A stretch of 64,000 bases of DNA, from the NCBI RefSeq assembly GCF_036676075.1, contig NZ_JAKFDQ010000007.1, positions 1,178,001 through 1,242,000 of the forward strand. Reading direction: 5' to 3'. The notes beneath the pieces are model-generated. The model was not told the DNA's origin and did no database searches. It saw nothing but the letters and a program-made list of their open reading frames with translations. The number at the start of each line of letters is the position of its first letter. Within the stretch, counting starts at the first letter, position 1. The stretch is from Flavihumibacter sp036676075. Lineage in GTDB: Bacteria; Bacteroidota; Bacteroidia; Chitinophagales; Chitinophagaceae. A program made the translations under genes and the position numbers. Of this stretch, positions 8,254-17,587 are shown piece after piece.

Positions 8254-8634
8254 TTAAGATCTTTTATCGAAAATGCCTGGGAAAGGGCGACGGGTGTCAG
8301 TTCTGCGGTCTGTTCGCTGGTCGACCCGACGGTCGTCGCGACGCTCATACCTGCCATCATCCCGACGTTCGTAGCGGCGGTCATTCTTTCCGTAACGGCG
8401 GTCATCACGACGGCCATCACATGAACCACGCCCGTTTCTGCCATCTTCATACCGGGCATTATGGTTATGGTTATCCTTATAATGTCCTTTCTTTTTTCCT
8501 TTTCCGTTCTTCCACTTATCATGACCGGGACCATTTCCTTCATGGGCAAAGCTGGAACCGGCAATCACCAGGGCACCGAGGGTTAAACCCATCAGCATAA
8601 TTCTTTTTAATAATGGTTTTCTGGTCATAGTCAT
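8254..8634 (-). CDS. Secreted Arg/Asp/Gly-rich low-complexity protein
   Basis: 126 residues. The first ~30 form a signal peptide ending GSSFA. The mature protein is highly basic and polar: His/Lys/Gly-rich (residues 31-55), then repeated RRDDRR, RYERRDD and RTDRRTD units to the C-terminus. No known domain recognised; Bacteroidota often encode such exported RD-rich proteins of unknown role. I chose this frame over the overlapping minus frame at 8184-8564 because only this one has a proper signal peptide and one consistent composition. ATG 8628 is an alternative start. Confidence 0.7.
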   Translation of the reverse strand: MTMTRKPLLKRIMLMGLTLGALVIAGSSFAHEGNGPGHDKWKNGKGKKKGHYKDNHNHNARYEDGRNGRGSCDGRRDDRRYGKNDRRYERRDDGRYERRDDRRVDQRTDRRTDTRRPFPGIFDKRS

Positions 8635-8728
8635 TGTGTTTTTAGTATATGGAATGTTTATACTAAGCTAGGACCATGCCTGAAGAACCTGGTTTAACCC
8701 ATATAAGGCAAAAGAATGTTAAAGTGAA

Positions 8729-10285
8729 CTATCGCGCCATGGCAGGCAGTTCAAGGTCGCGTTTGATCATATTATCGCGATTAGCCATTTCCCATGCTGT
8801 ATAAAAAACGAGGTCGGCGCGCTTCTTCAATAATTTGTAATTGATCTTGTCTGGCGTATCAGTTGGTTTATGGTAATCGGCCTGAAGCATTCCATCATAA
8901 TAAAATATAACAGGTACACCTTTTCTTGCAAAGTTGAAATGGTCGCTCCTGAAATAGATCTGGTTGGGATCGGCGGGGTCATTGTATTTGTAATCGAGGC
9001 TTAATTTCACATACTTCTTATTCACCATTTCGCTTATAGGCTTTAATTCAGTACTAAGCTTATCATCCCCAACCACATAGATATAGTTCAGGGTATCAGC
9101 TGACTTTCTCTCGGTATCAACTCTTCCGATCATGTCAATATTCAGGTCTGCAGTAACCTTATCCATCGGTACTGGTGAATTTTCACTGAAATATTCAGAA
9201 CCCCAGAGACCCTTCTCCTCTCCACTTACAGCCATTACCAGAACATTCCTGCGTGGACCGTTGCCACCGGCCCTGGCCATGGCAAAAGCTTCGGCGATTT
9301 CCATTATACCAACCGTACCGGAACCATCATCGTCGGCACCATAGTAAATGACGTCACCTCTTTTACCGAGATGATCATAATGTGCCGTCAGGATCAGCCA
9401 TTCATCTTTTTTGTCAGAGCCCTCAATATATCCGAGCACATTAGTGCTTTCAAGCTGGCTAACCTTCTTTTGCAACTCAAGCATTGTATTAGCCTTAAAT
9501 ACAGCAGGTGCAATGGCTGCATCTTTTCCCTTTGCGATCATGTCTTTCAGGCCTTCACCTACAATTGCTGTTGCAAGGTCTGTTGAAACAGTAAACAGAC
9601 TTGCGGGTTGTTTGTCAGCATACAGATTCGTATACATATTGCCGTTGGGCTGTAAAGCCTGTCGCGGAAAACCATTACCAATAATGATAATAGCTGAGGC
9701 GCCTTTACTCATGGCATTATTATATTTTCCATAAAGACCATTAGGAGCACGCCATCCACGCTTCGTTGTTTTGTAACTTGAGGGTGCACCGTCAAGCAGA
9801 AGAACTGCCTTCCCTTTTACATCTATTGATCCGTAATCATCAATACCTGCATCGGAATCAACGATGCCATGGCCCGCAAATACAACTTCAGAAAAATATT
9901 GGCTTCCCGGTCTTGTAAGTTGCAGAGTTGGCTGAAAATCCTTGTTCAGATCAAATGCTTTGCCGTTCACAGTTAGCGATGCATTGATCAGTGAATCACG
10001 AAATACCGGAAAAGTTTGTTGGTAACTTCCATTATTGCCAGGGAGCAGACCTATGCTTTTAAAATGCTGCTCGATGTATGCAGCTGCTTTACGCTGGCCT
10101 TCGGTGGCGGTTTCGCGACCCTCCATTTCTGCACCAGCAATAACGTAAAGATGTGCTTTAAGCTCTGCCTCTGTTATGGTTGCTGCAATTTTCTCAACCT
10201 TTACCTTTTTTGGCGACTTTGCCTTTTTCTGAGCAAAGCCCATTGTGGCCGGAAACAGCGCCAGCAGTAGAAAAAATTTTCTCAT
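8729..10285 (-). CDS. M28 family zinc aminopeptidase, secreted
   Basis: 518 residues with signal peptide ending GFAQ. The order is a Lys-rich linker, a peptidase part interrupted by a PA-like insertion (about 130-250), then the M28 metal site: H302 in AHYDHLG, ADDDGSG (317-323), the EE pair in SGEEKGL (355-361), NIDMIGR, and a late histidine in RSDHFNF. M28 enzymes remove N-terminal residues from peptides using two zinc ions; export places it in the periplasm or outside. It lies 33 bp after rpiB on the same strand. Confidence 0.92.
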   Translation of the reverse strand: MRKFFLLLALFPATMGFAQKKAKSPKKVKVEKIAATITEAELKAHLYVIAGAEMEGRETATEGQRKAAAYIEQHFKSIGLLPGNNGSYQQTFPVFRDSLINASLTVNGKAFDLNKDFQPTLQLTRPGSQYFSEVVFAGHGIVDSDAGIDDYGSIDVKGKAVLLLDGAPSSYKTTKRGWRAPNGLYGKYNNAMSKGASAIIIIGNGFPRQALQPNGNMYTNLYADKQPASLFTVSTDLATAIVGEGLKDMIAKGKDAAIAPAVFKANTMLELQKKVSQLESTNVLGYIEGSDKKDEWLILTAHYDHLGKRGDVIYYGADDDGSGTVGIMEIAEAFAMARAGGNGPRRNVLVMAVSGEEKGLWGSEYFSENSPVPMDKVTADLNIDMIGRVDTERKSADTLNYIYVVGDDKLSTELKPISEMVNKKYVKLSLDYKYNDPADPNQIYFRSDHFNFARKGVPVIFYYDGMLQADYHKPTDTPDKINYKLLKKRADLVFYTAWEMANRDNMIKRDLELPAMAR

Positions 10286-10318
10286 GTGTTTTAAAATGAA
10301 TTATCTGTTATGGAATGA

Positions 10319-10771
10319 TTACATGCAGGCCATCTTACCAACCCTTGTTCCATGACGGCCACCTTCAAATGAGGTATTGACAAAAGTCTCAACCATTTGA
10401 ATGGCATATTGCAATGCAACGAAACGAGCGGGAAGGCAAATTATATTAGCATCATTGTGCAAGCGTACCAGTTTAGCGACTTCATGATCCCAGCAGAGGC
10501 CTGCACGCACGCCCTGGTGCTTATTTGCAGTAATGGCAACACCATTTGCACTACCGCAGATCAGCACTCCAAATGCAACTTCGCCGGCTTCAACAGCGGC
10601 TGCAGTGGGGTGTGCATAATCAGGATAATCTACGGAATCGGTACTACGGGTACCAAAGTCCCTAACCTGCCATCCCGCCAATTCAAGGTGCTTCTTAATG
10701 GCTTCCTTATACTCGAAGCCGGCATGATCGCTTCCAATGGCAACTGGTAACTGCTTAGAGAAATCTGACAT
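10319..10771 (-). CDS. rpiB: Ribose 5-phosphate isomerase B
   Basis: 150 residues from ATG 10771; the frame opens 28 codons earlier but the fold starts at VAIGSDHAGFEYK. RpiB interconverts ribose 5-phosphate and ribulose 5-phosphate in the pentose phosphate pathway. Catalytic region ICGSANGVAITANKH has the conserved Cys-Gly, with Ser-Ala in place of the usual Thr-Gly or Ser-Gly. C-terminal HNDANIICLPAR and the HGTRVGK tail fit the family. Downstream of tatC by 49 bp on the same strand. Confidence 0.93.
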   Translation of the reverse strand: MSDFSKQLPVAIGSDHAGFEYKEAIKKHLELAGWQVRDFGTRSTDSVDYPDYAHPTAAAVEAGEVAFGVLICGSANGVAITANKHQGVRAGLCWDHEVAKLVRLHNDANIICLPARFVALQYAIQMVETFVNTSFEGGRHGTRVGKMACM

Positions 10772-10820
10772 CAGGATGAATATTTTGGTGGATTCAAATT
10801 TCGGATTTATTGCCGGCGTT

Positions 10821-11675
10821 TCAACTCCATTCCTCAGGAAGGTTTTGTTCAGCAAGATCTTCTTTGTTTACCCTTGCAGCAATGCTTATGCTTATTTCAT
10901 ATAGAAACCAGAGTGGAACTGTTACTATCAGCTGGCTGATGACATCAGGAGGAGTAATTACCGCGGCAATAATCAGTATTATCAATACAGCAAACTTGCG
11001 ATATGTACGTAAGAAGGAAGCAGTCACAATACCCACCTTGGCAAGGAAATAAACTACCAATGGTAATTGAAATACAATGCCGGTGCCTAAAACAAGGGAT
11101 ACTATATTGTCGATATAATTACTAACTGTAAATGTGTTCTGGATATCAGGACTTAATGTATATGCGGCAAAAAAGTTGACGGTGTAGGGAGCAATCAGGA
11201 AATATCCGAAGGCAACACCTGTAAAGAATAGCAATGAAACCCAGAAGATAACTCCGCGTGTTCTACTTAATTCCTTATCGGTAAGCGCGGGCCTGATAAA
11301 ACGCCAGAACTCCCAGAATACATATGGGAAAGCCACTATCAGTCCGCCCACAAAAGAAATAGTAAAGCTCATCATGAACTGGCTGCTCATTTCTGTACTG
11401 ATCAGCTTCAGGTTGATTTCGGCCAGGCACATGGCATCGCCAAGTCCAACTTTGTGACTAAACCAGCAGAGAGCTTTGTATGTAATGAAATCTTTATTTG
11501 TTGGGCCCATCACAACCCGTCCGAAGAAAAAATCCATGTAAACAAATACTATAATTGCTCCTACCATGATGGCAAGTAAGGAGCGCATTATGTGCCACCG
11601 TAGTGCTTCCAGGTGATCAACAAAAGACATCTCAGCTTCGGTTCCCGACTTTCTTCTGAACAATGATTTGGCCAT
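10821..11675 (-). CDS. tatC: Sec-independent protein translocase TatC
   Basis: 284 residues with MSFVDHLEALRWHIMRS near the N-terminus, the signal-peptide-binding face of TatC, and six predicted membrane helices including FPYVFWEFWRFIRPAL and the ITPPDVISQ motif near the C-terminus. TatC is the core receptor of the twin-arginine pathway exporting folded proteins across the inner membrane. No tatA/B lies in the window. The first periplasmic loop is longer than in E. coli TatC, as in other Bacteroidota. Confidence 0.95.
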   Translation of the reverse strand: MAKSLFRRKSGTEAEMSFVDHLEALRWHIMRSLLAIMVGAIIVFVYMDFFFGRVVMGPTNKDFITYKALCWFSHKVGLGDAMCLAEINLKLISTEMSSQFMMSFTISFVGGLIVAFPYVFWEFWRFIRPALTDKELSRTRGVIFWVSLLFFTGVAFGYFLIAPYTVNFFAAYTLSPDIQNTFTVSNYIDNIVSLVLGTGIVFQLPLVVYFLAKVGIVTASFLRTYRKFAVLIILIIAAVITPPDVISQLIVTVPLWFLYEISISIAARVNKEDLAEQNLPEEWS

Positions 11676-11717
11676 ACTTTAAGTGTTCTGTACTAATTAT
11701 CAGCAATAAAATAAGCG

Positions 11718-11725
11718 TATATTCG
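11718..11725 (+). promoter_or_regulatory. Weak -7-like box TATATTCG upstream of the 57-aa gene
   Basis: Seven of eight positions match TAnnTTTG (C at the seventh position); 36 nt before ATG 11762. Weak on its own, but the downstream terminator shows that a plus-strand transcript probably exists. Confidence 0.25.
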
Positions 11726-11761
11726 TTTTAATCGTAATTCCACACCAAAAAACCTGTATCA

Positions 11762-11935
11762 ATGAAACGTAATACAATGTACTACGATACTCACGCTATC
11801 AAGATCAACAAGGATAGCTATCGACCCGGCATACATCTTTTCCGTTTTATCAGATACATCTGGTGCGTTCTATTTAAGGGTGAATCACCCATTGAGAACA
11901 GGCCAGGTTATGCCAGACGGTCGGCAAGATACTAA
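11762..11935 (+). CDS. Small basic protein of 57 aa, not recognised
   Basis: ATG 11762 to TAA 11935 encodes 57 residues: a polar N-terminus, RPGIHLFRFI followed by an aromatic/hydrophobic core RYIWCVLF, then ESPIENRPGYARRSARY. It is strongly basic with one cysteine. No known family is recognised. Support: it is the only reasonable plus-strand frame between the minus-strand tatC and SNF2 genes, and a strong plus-oriented intrinsic terminator follows 54 bp after its stop although every annotated gene around it runs on minus. The hydrophobic stretch is too short and charged for a confident membrane helix. Confidence 0.5.
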   Translation: MKRNTMYYDTHAIKINKDSYRPGIHLFRFIRYIWCVLFKGESPIENRPGYARRSARY

Positions 11936-11988
11936 CCCAAATACATATCTGGCACTTACCTCTGAAACCACTTTTTGTATGTGCCCGT

Positions 11989-12015
11989 CCCCGCCTGCAC
12001 CGGCGGGGCTTTTTT
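11989..12015 (+). terminator. Plus-strand intrinsic terminator downstream of the 57-aa gene
   Basis: Perfect 7-bp GC stem CCCCGCC (11989-11995) and GGCGGGG (12002-12008), loop TGCACC, then CTTTTTT. The T-run is only on the plus strand, so it does not primarily serve the convergent SNF2 gene. Confidence 0.8.
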
Positions 12016-12016
12016 A

Positions 12017-15000
12017 TTAGCTGAACAGGTACTCTACATCCTCTCGTGTGAGGTTCTTCACAAATCCCTCGTCATCGGCAATCAGGTCGCGCGCCAATAC
12101 TCTTTTCCTGTCTTGCAATTGCAATATCTTATCCTCAATGGTATCCTTGCAGATCATCCTGTAGGCAAAGATGTTTTTCGTTTGCCCAATGCGGTGAGTT
12201 CTGTCGATAGCCTGTTGCTCAACGGCAGGATTCCACCAGGGGTCAACAATATATACGTAATCGGCTGCCGTAAGGTTCAAACCAACCCCACCAGCTTTAA
12301 GTGAAATAAGGAAAACACGGCAGTTATCATCTTTCTGGAACCGCTGGATAGCCTTTTCGCGATCGATGGCAGATGTGCTCCCGTCGAAATATTCATAATC
12401 AACCCCAAGCTCTTCCAGTTTTTTCCGTATAAGCGCCAGCATTCCCAGGAATTGGGAGAATACGAGGGCCTTGTGGTTACTGATATTCTCACTGATCTCG
12501 CGACCCAGTTCTTCCAGCTTGATAGAATGGTTTTCAAACTTATCCTGTTCATTCAGTATGGCGGGAGAATCACAGATCTGGCGAAGTTTCATCAATCCCT
12601 GTAAAATGGTAAGCTGAGATTTCTGCATTCCCTGTGCTTCAATGGTGCCAAGGATCTTATCGCGGTAATCATTACGATATGCATCATAGATTTTACGCTG
12701 CTCATCTTCCATTTCACACCAGAGAATGGTTTCCACTTTCTCGGGAAGATCTTTTGCCACCTGTTCCTTTGTACGGCGCAGAATAAAAGGGAAAAGTATT
12801 TTGCGGAGATGGTCCTTCCGGTCGGGCTCGCCAAATTTATCAATGGGGATAGCAAATTCCTGTCTGAAAAACTCCATACTTCCCAGCATACCCGGATTCA
12901 GGAAGTTCATCTGGGCGTATATGTCGAAAGTATTATTCTGCAACGGAGTACCGCTCATGCACAAACGATGTTTGGCCTTCAGCAGAGAAGCTGCTTTTGT
13001 AACCTTGCTTGCCGGGTTCTTGATAGCCTGTGATTCATCAAGAACCACATAGTCAAAATCCATTTCCACCAGCATTTTAATATCACTTCTCAGTGTACCA
13101 TAGGTGGTGATGATAACATTCTTTTCAGCGAGCATCGCTTTATTACGAGAGCGCTCGCCACCATGATGTATATGCCAGGTAAGGGTTGGAGTAAATTTCC
13201 GGATCTCGTTTTCCCAGTTGAACATTAGGGTGGTGGGACAAACAACCAGTGCTTTCAATTCATGGTGTGTATCGCGGTAGTGCTGCAGGAAGCTCAATGC
13301 CTGCACTGTTTTACCAAGACCCATATCATCAGCCAGGATTCCCCCCCAATTCACTTCACTCAGGTAATTGATCCACTGGAAGCCGAAGGCCTGGTAAGGC
13401 CGTAAAATGGGCAGCAGGTGCTCTGGCGGCATCACTTCGCGGATACTTTTGAAGCCGCGCAGCCGATCATATTTCTCTTCCAGTTGTATGAACAACTCTT
13501 CTTCATTGCGCTCATTGTAGAGTTCATCAATGACGCTCATATGGTATTTGGAGAGACGCAGACTCTGAGCTTTCCCTTCACCGATACGAAACAATAATGA
13601 ATACTTCTTGATCCACTCTTCCGGTAAAATTCCAAGAGACCCGTCTTCCAGTTGAACGAACTGCTGCTTGTTAGCCAGCGCCCTCTTCACTTCTGCAACA
13701 GTCACTTTCAGGTCGCCAAAAACAATATCCACTTTAGCATCAAACCAGTCAGTATTGCTGCTGATCTGTATCCTGGTTTGTGGCTTTGCTGTATTAAATC
13801 GAAAATTGCGGAGTGCTTCAAATCCGAATACAGGCACTTTCATATCTTTCATGGCATCCACAAACAAGAAAAACCAGTTATTGCGGAGTACATCTGCACC
13901 CTTCAGGACAAGGTTCTGTGAGCCATCGGGACGGATAAAATTGGAATGTAAGGCCTCAAGCTTCTGCAGAAATTGAGACTCAACTTCTTTGTTTCTATGT
14001 ACGATCATTACCTTATCGCCGTCCGGAACAATGATCTCATCCTTATCGCCTGGTTTGGTTTCAAAGCCTTTATAGGAGAATATGGGCTGGAACACAAGGT
14101 AATCGCCCTTTTCCTGTAGCATCAGGATACGCTCCGGGTCTCCATCTTTATAAGATGATATAATGGCAGCATCAAATTCAACATGATAATGTTTTGCCAG
14201 CGGCAGAACAAGTTGTTTGAGCTGCATCTGCCAGGTGCTTTTCGTAATTGTGATACTTCCCTTCGGCATGAAGGTTTCCACGCGGTTCACATCTTCCTCA
14301 TTACGCCAGCAGTAAAGATTTTCGTTAAACAGGAAAAGAAGGTTACTGTTGATCTGGTTATCGGTAAGTTTCAGTTCCTTTCCATTGATCTTTACATAAC
14401 AGGTAATCTCATATTGGGTCTTCTTCTGTTGTACCCGGAAATAAGGAACAAGTGGCTCAGTCACTATTCCGATAGACTGCAGGTTATCGGTCTTGAAAAC
14501 CTTGTTGGGCGGAAGCATATAAATAAATGGGCTATCTGCCACCTCATTCATTAGTTTCCGCAATTTCGGCTGCATATACTCAACCACCAGGTGTTTGGTT
14601 TCTGCGGGAAGATCATCACTTTCATGATGAATAATATTTTCCCAGATACCGCTAAAAGGGGAATTCCTGTTCAGATATTTGGTAAGTTCTGTTTCCTGCA
14701 TCCTGCGCAGCGCCGGAATAAGGGCACGATCCGACTCCGGGTATATTTCAGCATTTACATATTTGGTCAGGTCTATTTTTTCAACTTTCCCGAGTAGCTT
14801 TTGCTGTTGTTCATCTGCTTCTCCCTGTACAGCCTCCAATAAAAATCCAGGATATGAACGAGGCTGAAGATTTAAAACAATGCCGATTCGTTGTGCAGTA
14901 GCTTCTTCCTTATCATTTTGTTCCTGCTCAGCTTCTTCAGTCAGAACAGCAACTTCTACCGGTTTAGGTTTGTTAGCCTGTAAAGGATTGATCCGTTTAA

Positions 15001-15778
15001 TAGCATTATCAAGCACCCTGAGAAATGGTTTACCTTCCTTATATGCAAACTCAAATTTACCTTTCAGGTCGTCATTAAGGCTATATCCGTAGGCTTCCAG
15101 TAATTTATTCTTCTCTTTATCCCAGTTCCGGATCGAATCAAAATAGTTAGGGCCAAATGAGTTTAGCAGCTGAAGAAATACAATAACCTTTGGCAGGCAG
15201 AGTGGATGTTTTGTATCTACATAATCACAACTGGTATCGAAATTGCGTTCCTCATTCTTACGGATCACCACTTTATATTGCCGGCCATCCAGGTCAACTG
15301 TAGCCTTCACCACTTCGTCAGCGGCCGATTCAATATTTGCCTTTGAAGTGCGTAAATATTGTTCCGCTTCATTATATGTTTCCTGTCCACTCAGGAGCCG
15401 GATAGTTTTTAAATCGATGGACTTCATCTTTATGACCGTATGGCGTTGGTCATAAACAACTTCTTCGGCCAATAAAAGGTTTTTATCAAGCAGTTCCTGT
15501 AACTGTATTAATGCTGCGGCTTCATGGCGACAGATATCGCCCAGGTTATAAGGGCAGCTGCATCTTACGGATAAACTTTTGGGGTCGGAGAATTTCTGAA
15601 CATACACCTTATAGAATGTAGCATAGCTGTCATCCTTTACCCTGAAGGTAACAGAGCCTAATAATTCATCATATTCTACCAGTTCAACATAGCCGATGGC
15701 ATGGATTTTTTTTCCTCTCCTGATAACTTCATCGGTTCCATTGGTATAAACATATTTAATAAGGTGCGGTAAAGCCAT
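12017..15778 (-). CDS. SNF2-family helicase with N-terminal SWIM zinc finger
   Basis: 1253 residues. Zinc-binding SWIM motif CSCPYNLGDICRH with C73, C75, C83 and H85; a long middle region; then SNF2 ATPase motifs: LADDMGLGKTVQ (Walker A), LDESQAIKNP (motif II, DESQ), MSGTPLQN (III), and the helicase C part with FDGSTSAIDRE, SLKAGGVGLNL, DPWWNPAVEQQ and DRTHRIGQ. Such proteins are ATP-driven DNA translocases; bacterial roles are poorly known. A -7 box at 15830-15837 lies 51 nt upstream. Divergent from the M28-PDZ gene. Confidence 0.93.
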   Translation of the reverse strand: MALPHLIKYVYTNGTDEVIRRGKKIHAIGYVELVEYDELLGSVTFRVKDDSYATFYKVYVQKFSDPKSLSVRCSCPYNLGDICRHEAAALIQLQELLDKNLLLAEEVVYDQRHTVIKMKSIDLKTIRLLSGQETYNEAEQYLRTSKANIESAADEVVKATVDLDGRQYKVVIRKNEERNFDTSCDYVDTKHPLCLPKVIVFLQLLNSFGPNYFDSIRNWDKEKNKLLEAYGYSLNDDLKGKFEFAYKEGKPFLRVLDNAIKRINPLQANKPKPVEVAVLTEEAEQEQNDKEEATAQRIGIVLNLQPRSYPGFLLEAVQGEADEQQQKLLGKVEKIDLTKYVNAEIYPESDRALIPALRRMQETELTKYLNRNSPFSGIWENIIHHESDDLPAETKHLVVEYMQPKLRKLMNEVADSPFIYMLPPNKVFKTDNLQSIGIVTEPLVPYFRVQQKKTQYEITCYVKINGKELKLTDNQINSNLLFLFNENLYCWRNEEDVNRVETFMPKGSITITKSTWQMQLKQLVLPLAKHYHVEFDAAIISSYKDGDPERILMLQEKGDYLVFQPIFSYKGFETKPGDKDEIIVPDGDKVMIVHRNKEVESQFLQKLEALHSNFIRPDGSQNLVLKGADVLRNNWFFLFVDAMKDMKVPVFGFEALRNFRFNTAKPQTRIQISSNTDWFDAKVDIVFGDLKVTVAEVKRALANKQQFVQLEDGSLGILPEEWIKKYSLLFRIGEGKAQSLRLSKYHMSVIDELYNERNEEELFIQLEEKYDRLRGFKSIREVMPPEHLLPILRPYQAFGFQWINYLSEVNWGGILADDMGLGKTVQALSFLQHYRDTHHELKALVVCPTTLMFNWENEIRKFTPTLTWHIHHGGERSRNKAMLAEKNVIITTYGTLRSDIKMLVEMDFDYVVLDESQAIKNPASKVTKAASLLKAKHRLCMSGTPLQNNTFDIYAQMNFLNPGMLGSMEFFRQEFAIPIDKFGEPDRKDHLRKILFPFILRRTKEQVAKDLPEKVETILWCEMEDEQRKIYDAYRNDYRDKILGTIEAQGMQKSQLTILQGLMKLRQICDSPAILNEQDKFENHSIKLEELGREISENISNHKALVFSQFLGMLALIRKKLEELGVDYEYFDGSTSAIDREKAIQRFQKDDNCRVFLISLKAGGVGLNLTAADYVYIVDPWWNPAVEQQAIDRTHRIGQTKNIFAYRMICKDTIEDKILQLQDRKRVLARDLIADDEGFVKNLTREDVEYLFS

Positions 15779-15829
15779 TCGTTTATTCTTTTATCCGGAC
15801 TGCAGCTTGGTTGCGGGCAGGCCAATCTG

Positions 15830-15837
15830 CAAAAGTA
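15830..15837 (-). promoter_or_regulatory. -7 box TACTTTTG for the SNF2 gene
   Basis: Full match to TAnnTTTG on the minus strand; 51 nt before ATG 15778. Confidence 0.5.
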
Positions 15838-15904
15838 ACGGAAAGAGTGGCAGATAACCATATTAATTATTGTTTTTACGGCATGGTATTCGCCTTCGCA
15901 ATGA

Positions 15905-15912
15905 TACCTTTG
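15905..15912 (+). promoter_or_regulatory. -7 box TACCTTTG for the M28-PDZ gene
   Basis: Full match to TAnnTTTG; 20 nt before ATG 15933. It supports ATG 15933 rather than the frame opening at 15870, which would lie upstream of the promoter. Confidence 0.6.
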
Positions 15913-15932
15913 TTACTAAAGAATTGATCTCT

Positions 15933-17573
15933 ATGAATCTTTTTCTCCGAGTTGCCATTGCAGCTAGCATATTGAGCACTTACCAGACACAGGCACAGAA
16001 GCTGAAAAAATCAGATAAGCTTGTGATCAGCCACTTACAAAAACATGTTAAATACCTGTCAGACGACAAGTTGGAAGGCCGCAGAGCCGGCACTCCCGGG
16101 GAGGAATTGGCAAGAACATATATTAGTAACGAATTCCAGAAAATCGGATTAATGCCAAAAGGTGACAAGGATGGCTGGTTTCAGTCATTCCCCATAAATG
16201 ATGGAAAGGATTATTCGGCTGATAGTTACCTCTTCATTGATGAGCACGAGATCAATAAGAAAGATTTCTTCCCCTATGCATTATCTCCCGAAAAAATCAT
16301 TGAAGCGATGCCTTCCATTGCATTAAGGGAAGAGGGTGTTCCATGGTTTCTGGATCTGGGGGCCGAGAGGGAAGCAAACAAACATAACCCGCATTTTGAC
16401 CCAGAGGCAAATATTCTCCTGAAGGCGAAGGATGCTGCTGAAAAGGGAGCTACGGCATTATTGCTCTATAATGACAGCAGCCAGGTTTTCAACCCCAAGC
16501 AAAAAGGTGATCAACTACCCATTCCCGTGATCTTTGTATCTGAGAATGTATCCAAAAAATATTTTGATGATGAGACAGCTACACTTGAAATCAAAATGAA
16601 AACAGGTTTCCGGAATATTGAGCGGACGGGTAATAATGTAATTGGCTACATTAACAACAATGCAACTTATACCGTGATTATAGGAGCTCATTATGATCAT
16701 CTTGGTTATGGTGAAGATGGCAATTCCATGCTTCGCACCAATGAACGTTTAATCCATAATGGTGCCGATGATAATGCCAGCGGAACGGCAGCGCTTATTG
16801 AACTTGCGCGGAAGTTGAAAATGGAGAAGAAAAGTAGTGCTAATTATTTATTCATTGCCTTTTCTGCTGAAGAGCTTGGGCTTTTTGGATCAAAATATTT
16901 TACCGAAAATGCTACGATTCCTCTAAACCAGGTGAGCTATATGATAAATATGGATATGGTTGGACGGCTGAATGATAGTTCCCGAACGCTTACAGTTGGT
17001 GGAATAGGCACATCACCCTCATGGGCCTCAACCTTTAGCTCTATCAGTGATACCCGGCATTTCAAGATCAAATTCGACAGTAGTGGTACAGGCCCCAGCG
17101 ATCATTCATCTTTCTATCGGAAAGATCTTCCTGTATTATTTTTCTTCACCGGACTACATACCGATTACCACAAGCCCGGCGATGATGCCGAAAGGATCAA
17201 CTATGAAGGCCAGTTCAGAATTCTCCAGCTCGTTGAAAATGTAGTAAAGAAAACAACTGGCCAGAACAAACTTGTATTTACAAAAACACGTGAACAGCAA
17301 ACGGGTACATCTGCAAGATTCAGTGTGAGCCTTGGCATCATGCCCGATTACAGCTATAGCGGAAACGGTGTAAGGGTTGACGGCGTTAGCGATGGCAGAC
17401 CTGCAATGAAGGCTGGCATTCAAACCGGGGATATTATTCTTCAATTAGGTGAACACCTGACCAGCAGTGTGGAATCATATATGCAGGCTCTTTCCAAATT
17501 CAAAAAAGGCGACAGCACTAATGTGCGTTATAAAAGGGGAGATAACGAGCTTTCTGCCGATATTCGTTTTTGA
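15933..17573 (+). CDS. M28 family aminopeptidase with PA and PDZ domains, secreted
   Basis: 546 residues beginning MNLFLRVAIAASILSTYQTQAQ, an export signal. A PA-like domain occupies roughly 130-220, then the M28 zinc site: GAHYDHLG (H253), GADDNASG, SAEELGLFG, NMDMVGRL and a late SDHSSF histidine. Residues after about 455 form a PDZ domain (GVSDGRPAMKAGIQTGD, ILQLGEHL). The combination is typical of Bacteroidota secreted peptidases, in which PDZ may bind substrate C-termini. Overall layout differs from the other M28 enzyme at 8729, which lacks PDZ. Confidence 0.92.
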   Translation: MNLFLRVAIAASILSTYQTQAQKLKKSDKLVISHLQKHVKYLSDDKLEGRRAGTPGEELARTYISNEFQKIGLMPKGDKDGWFQSFPINDGKDYSADSYLFIDEHEINKKDFFPYALSPEKIIEAMPSIALREEGVPWFLDLGAEREANKHNPHFDPEANILLKAKDAAEKGATALLLYNDSSQVFNPKQKGDQLPIPVIFVSENVSKKYFDDETATLEIKMKTGFRNIERTGNNVIGYINNNATYTVIIGAHYDHLGYGEDGNSMLRTNERLIHNGADDNASGTAALIELARKLKMEKKSSANYLFIAFSAEELGLFGSKYFTENATIPLNQVSYMINMDMVGRLNDSSRTLTVGGIGTSPSWASTFSSISDTRHFKIKFDSSGTGPSDHSSFYRKDLPVLFFFTGLHTDYHKPGDDAERINYEGQFRILQLVENVVKKTTGQNKLVFTKTREQQTGTSARFSVSLGIMPDYSYSGNGVRVDGVSDGRPAMKAGIQTGDIILQLGEHLTSSVESYMQALSKFKKGDSTNVRYKRGDNELSADIRF

Positions 17574-17587
17574 CAACCGGGATAAAT

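Noticed and set aside
8184..8564. Long minus frame overlapping the RD-rich secreted gene, and plus frame 8217-8600
   Set aside because: Out-of-frame reading of the same repetitive DNA; Met-rich composition without a proper signal peptide. The 8254-8634 frame is consistent throughout.
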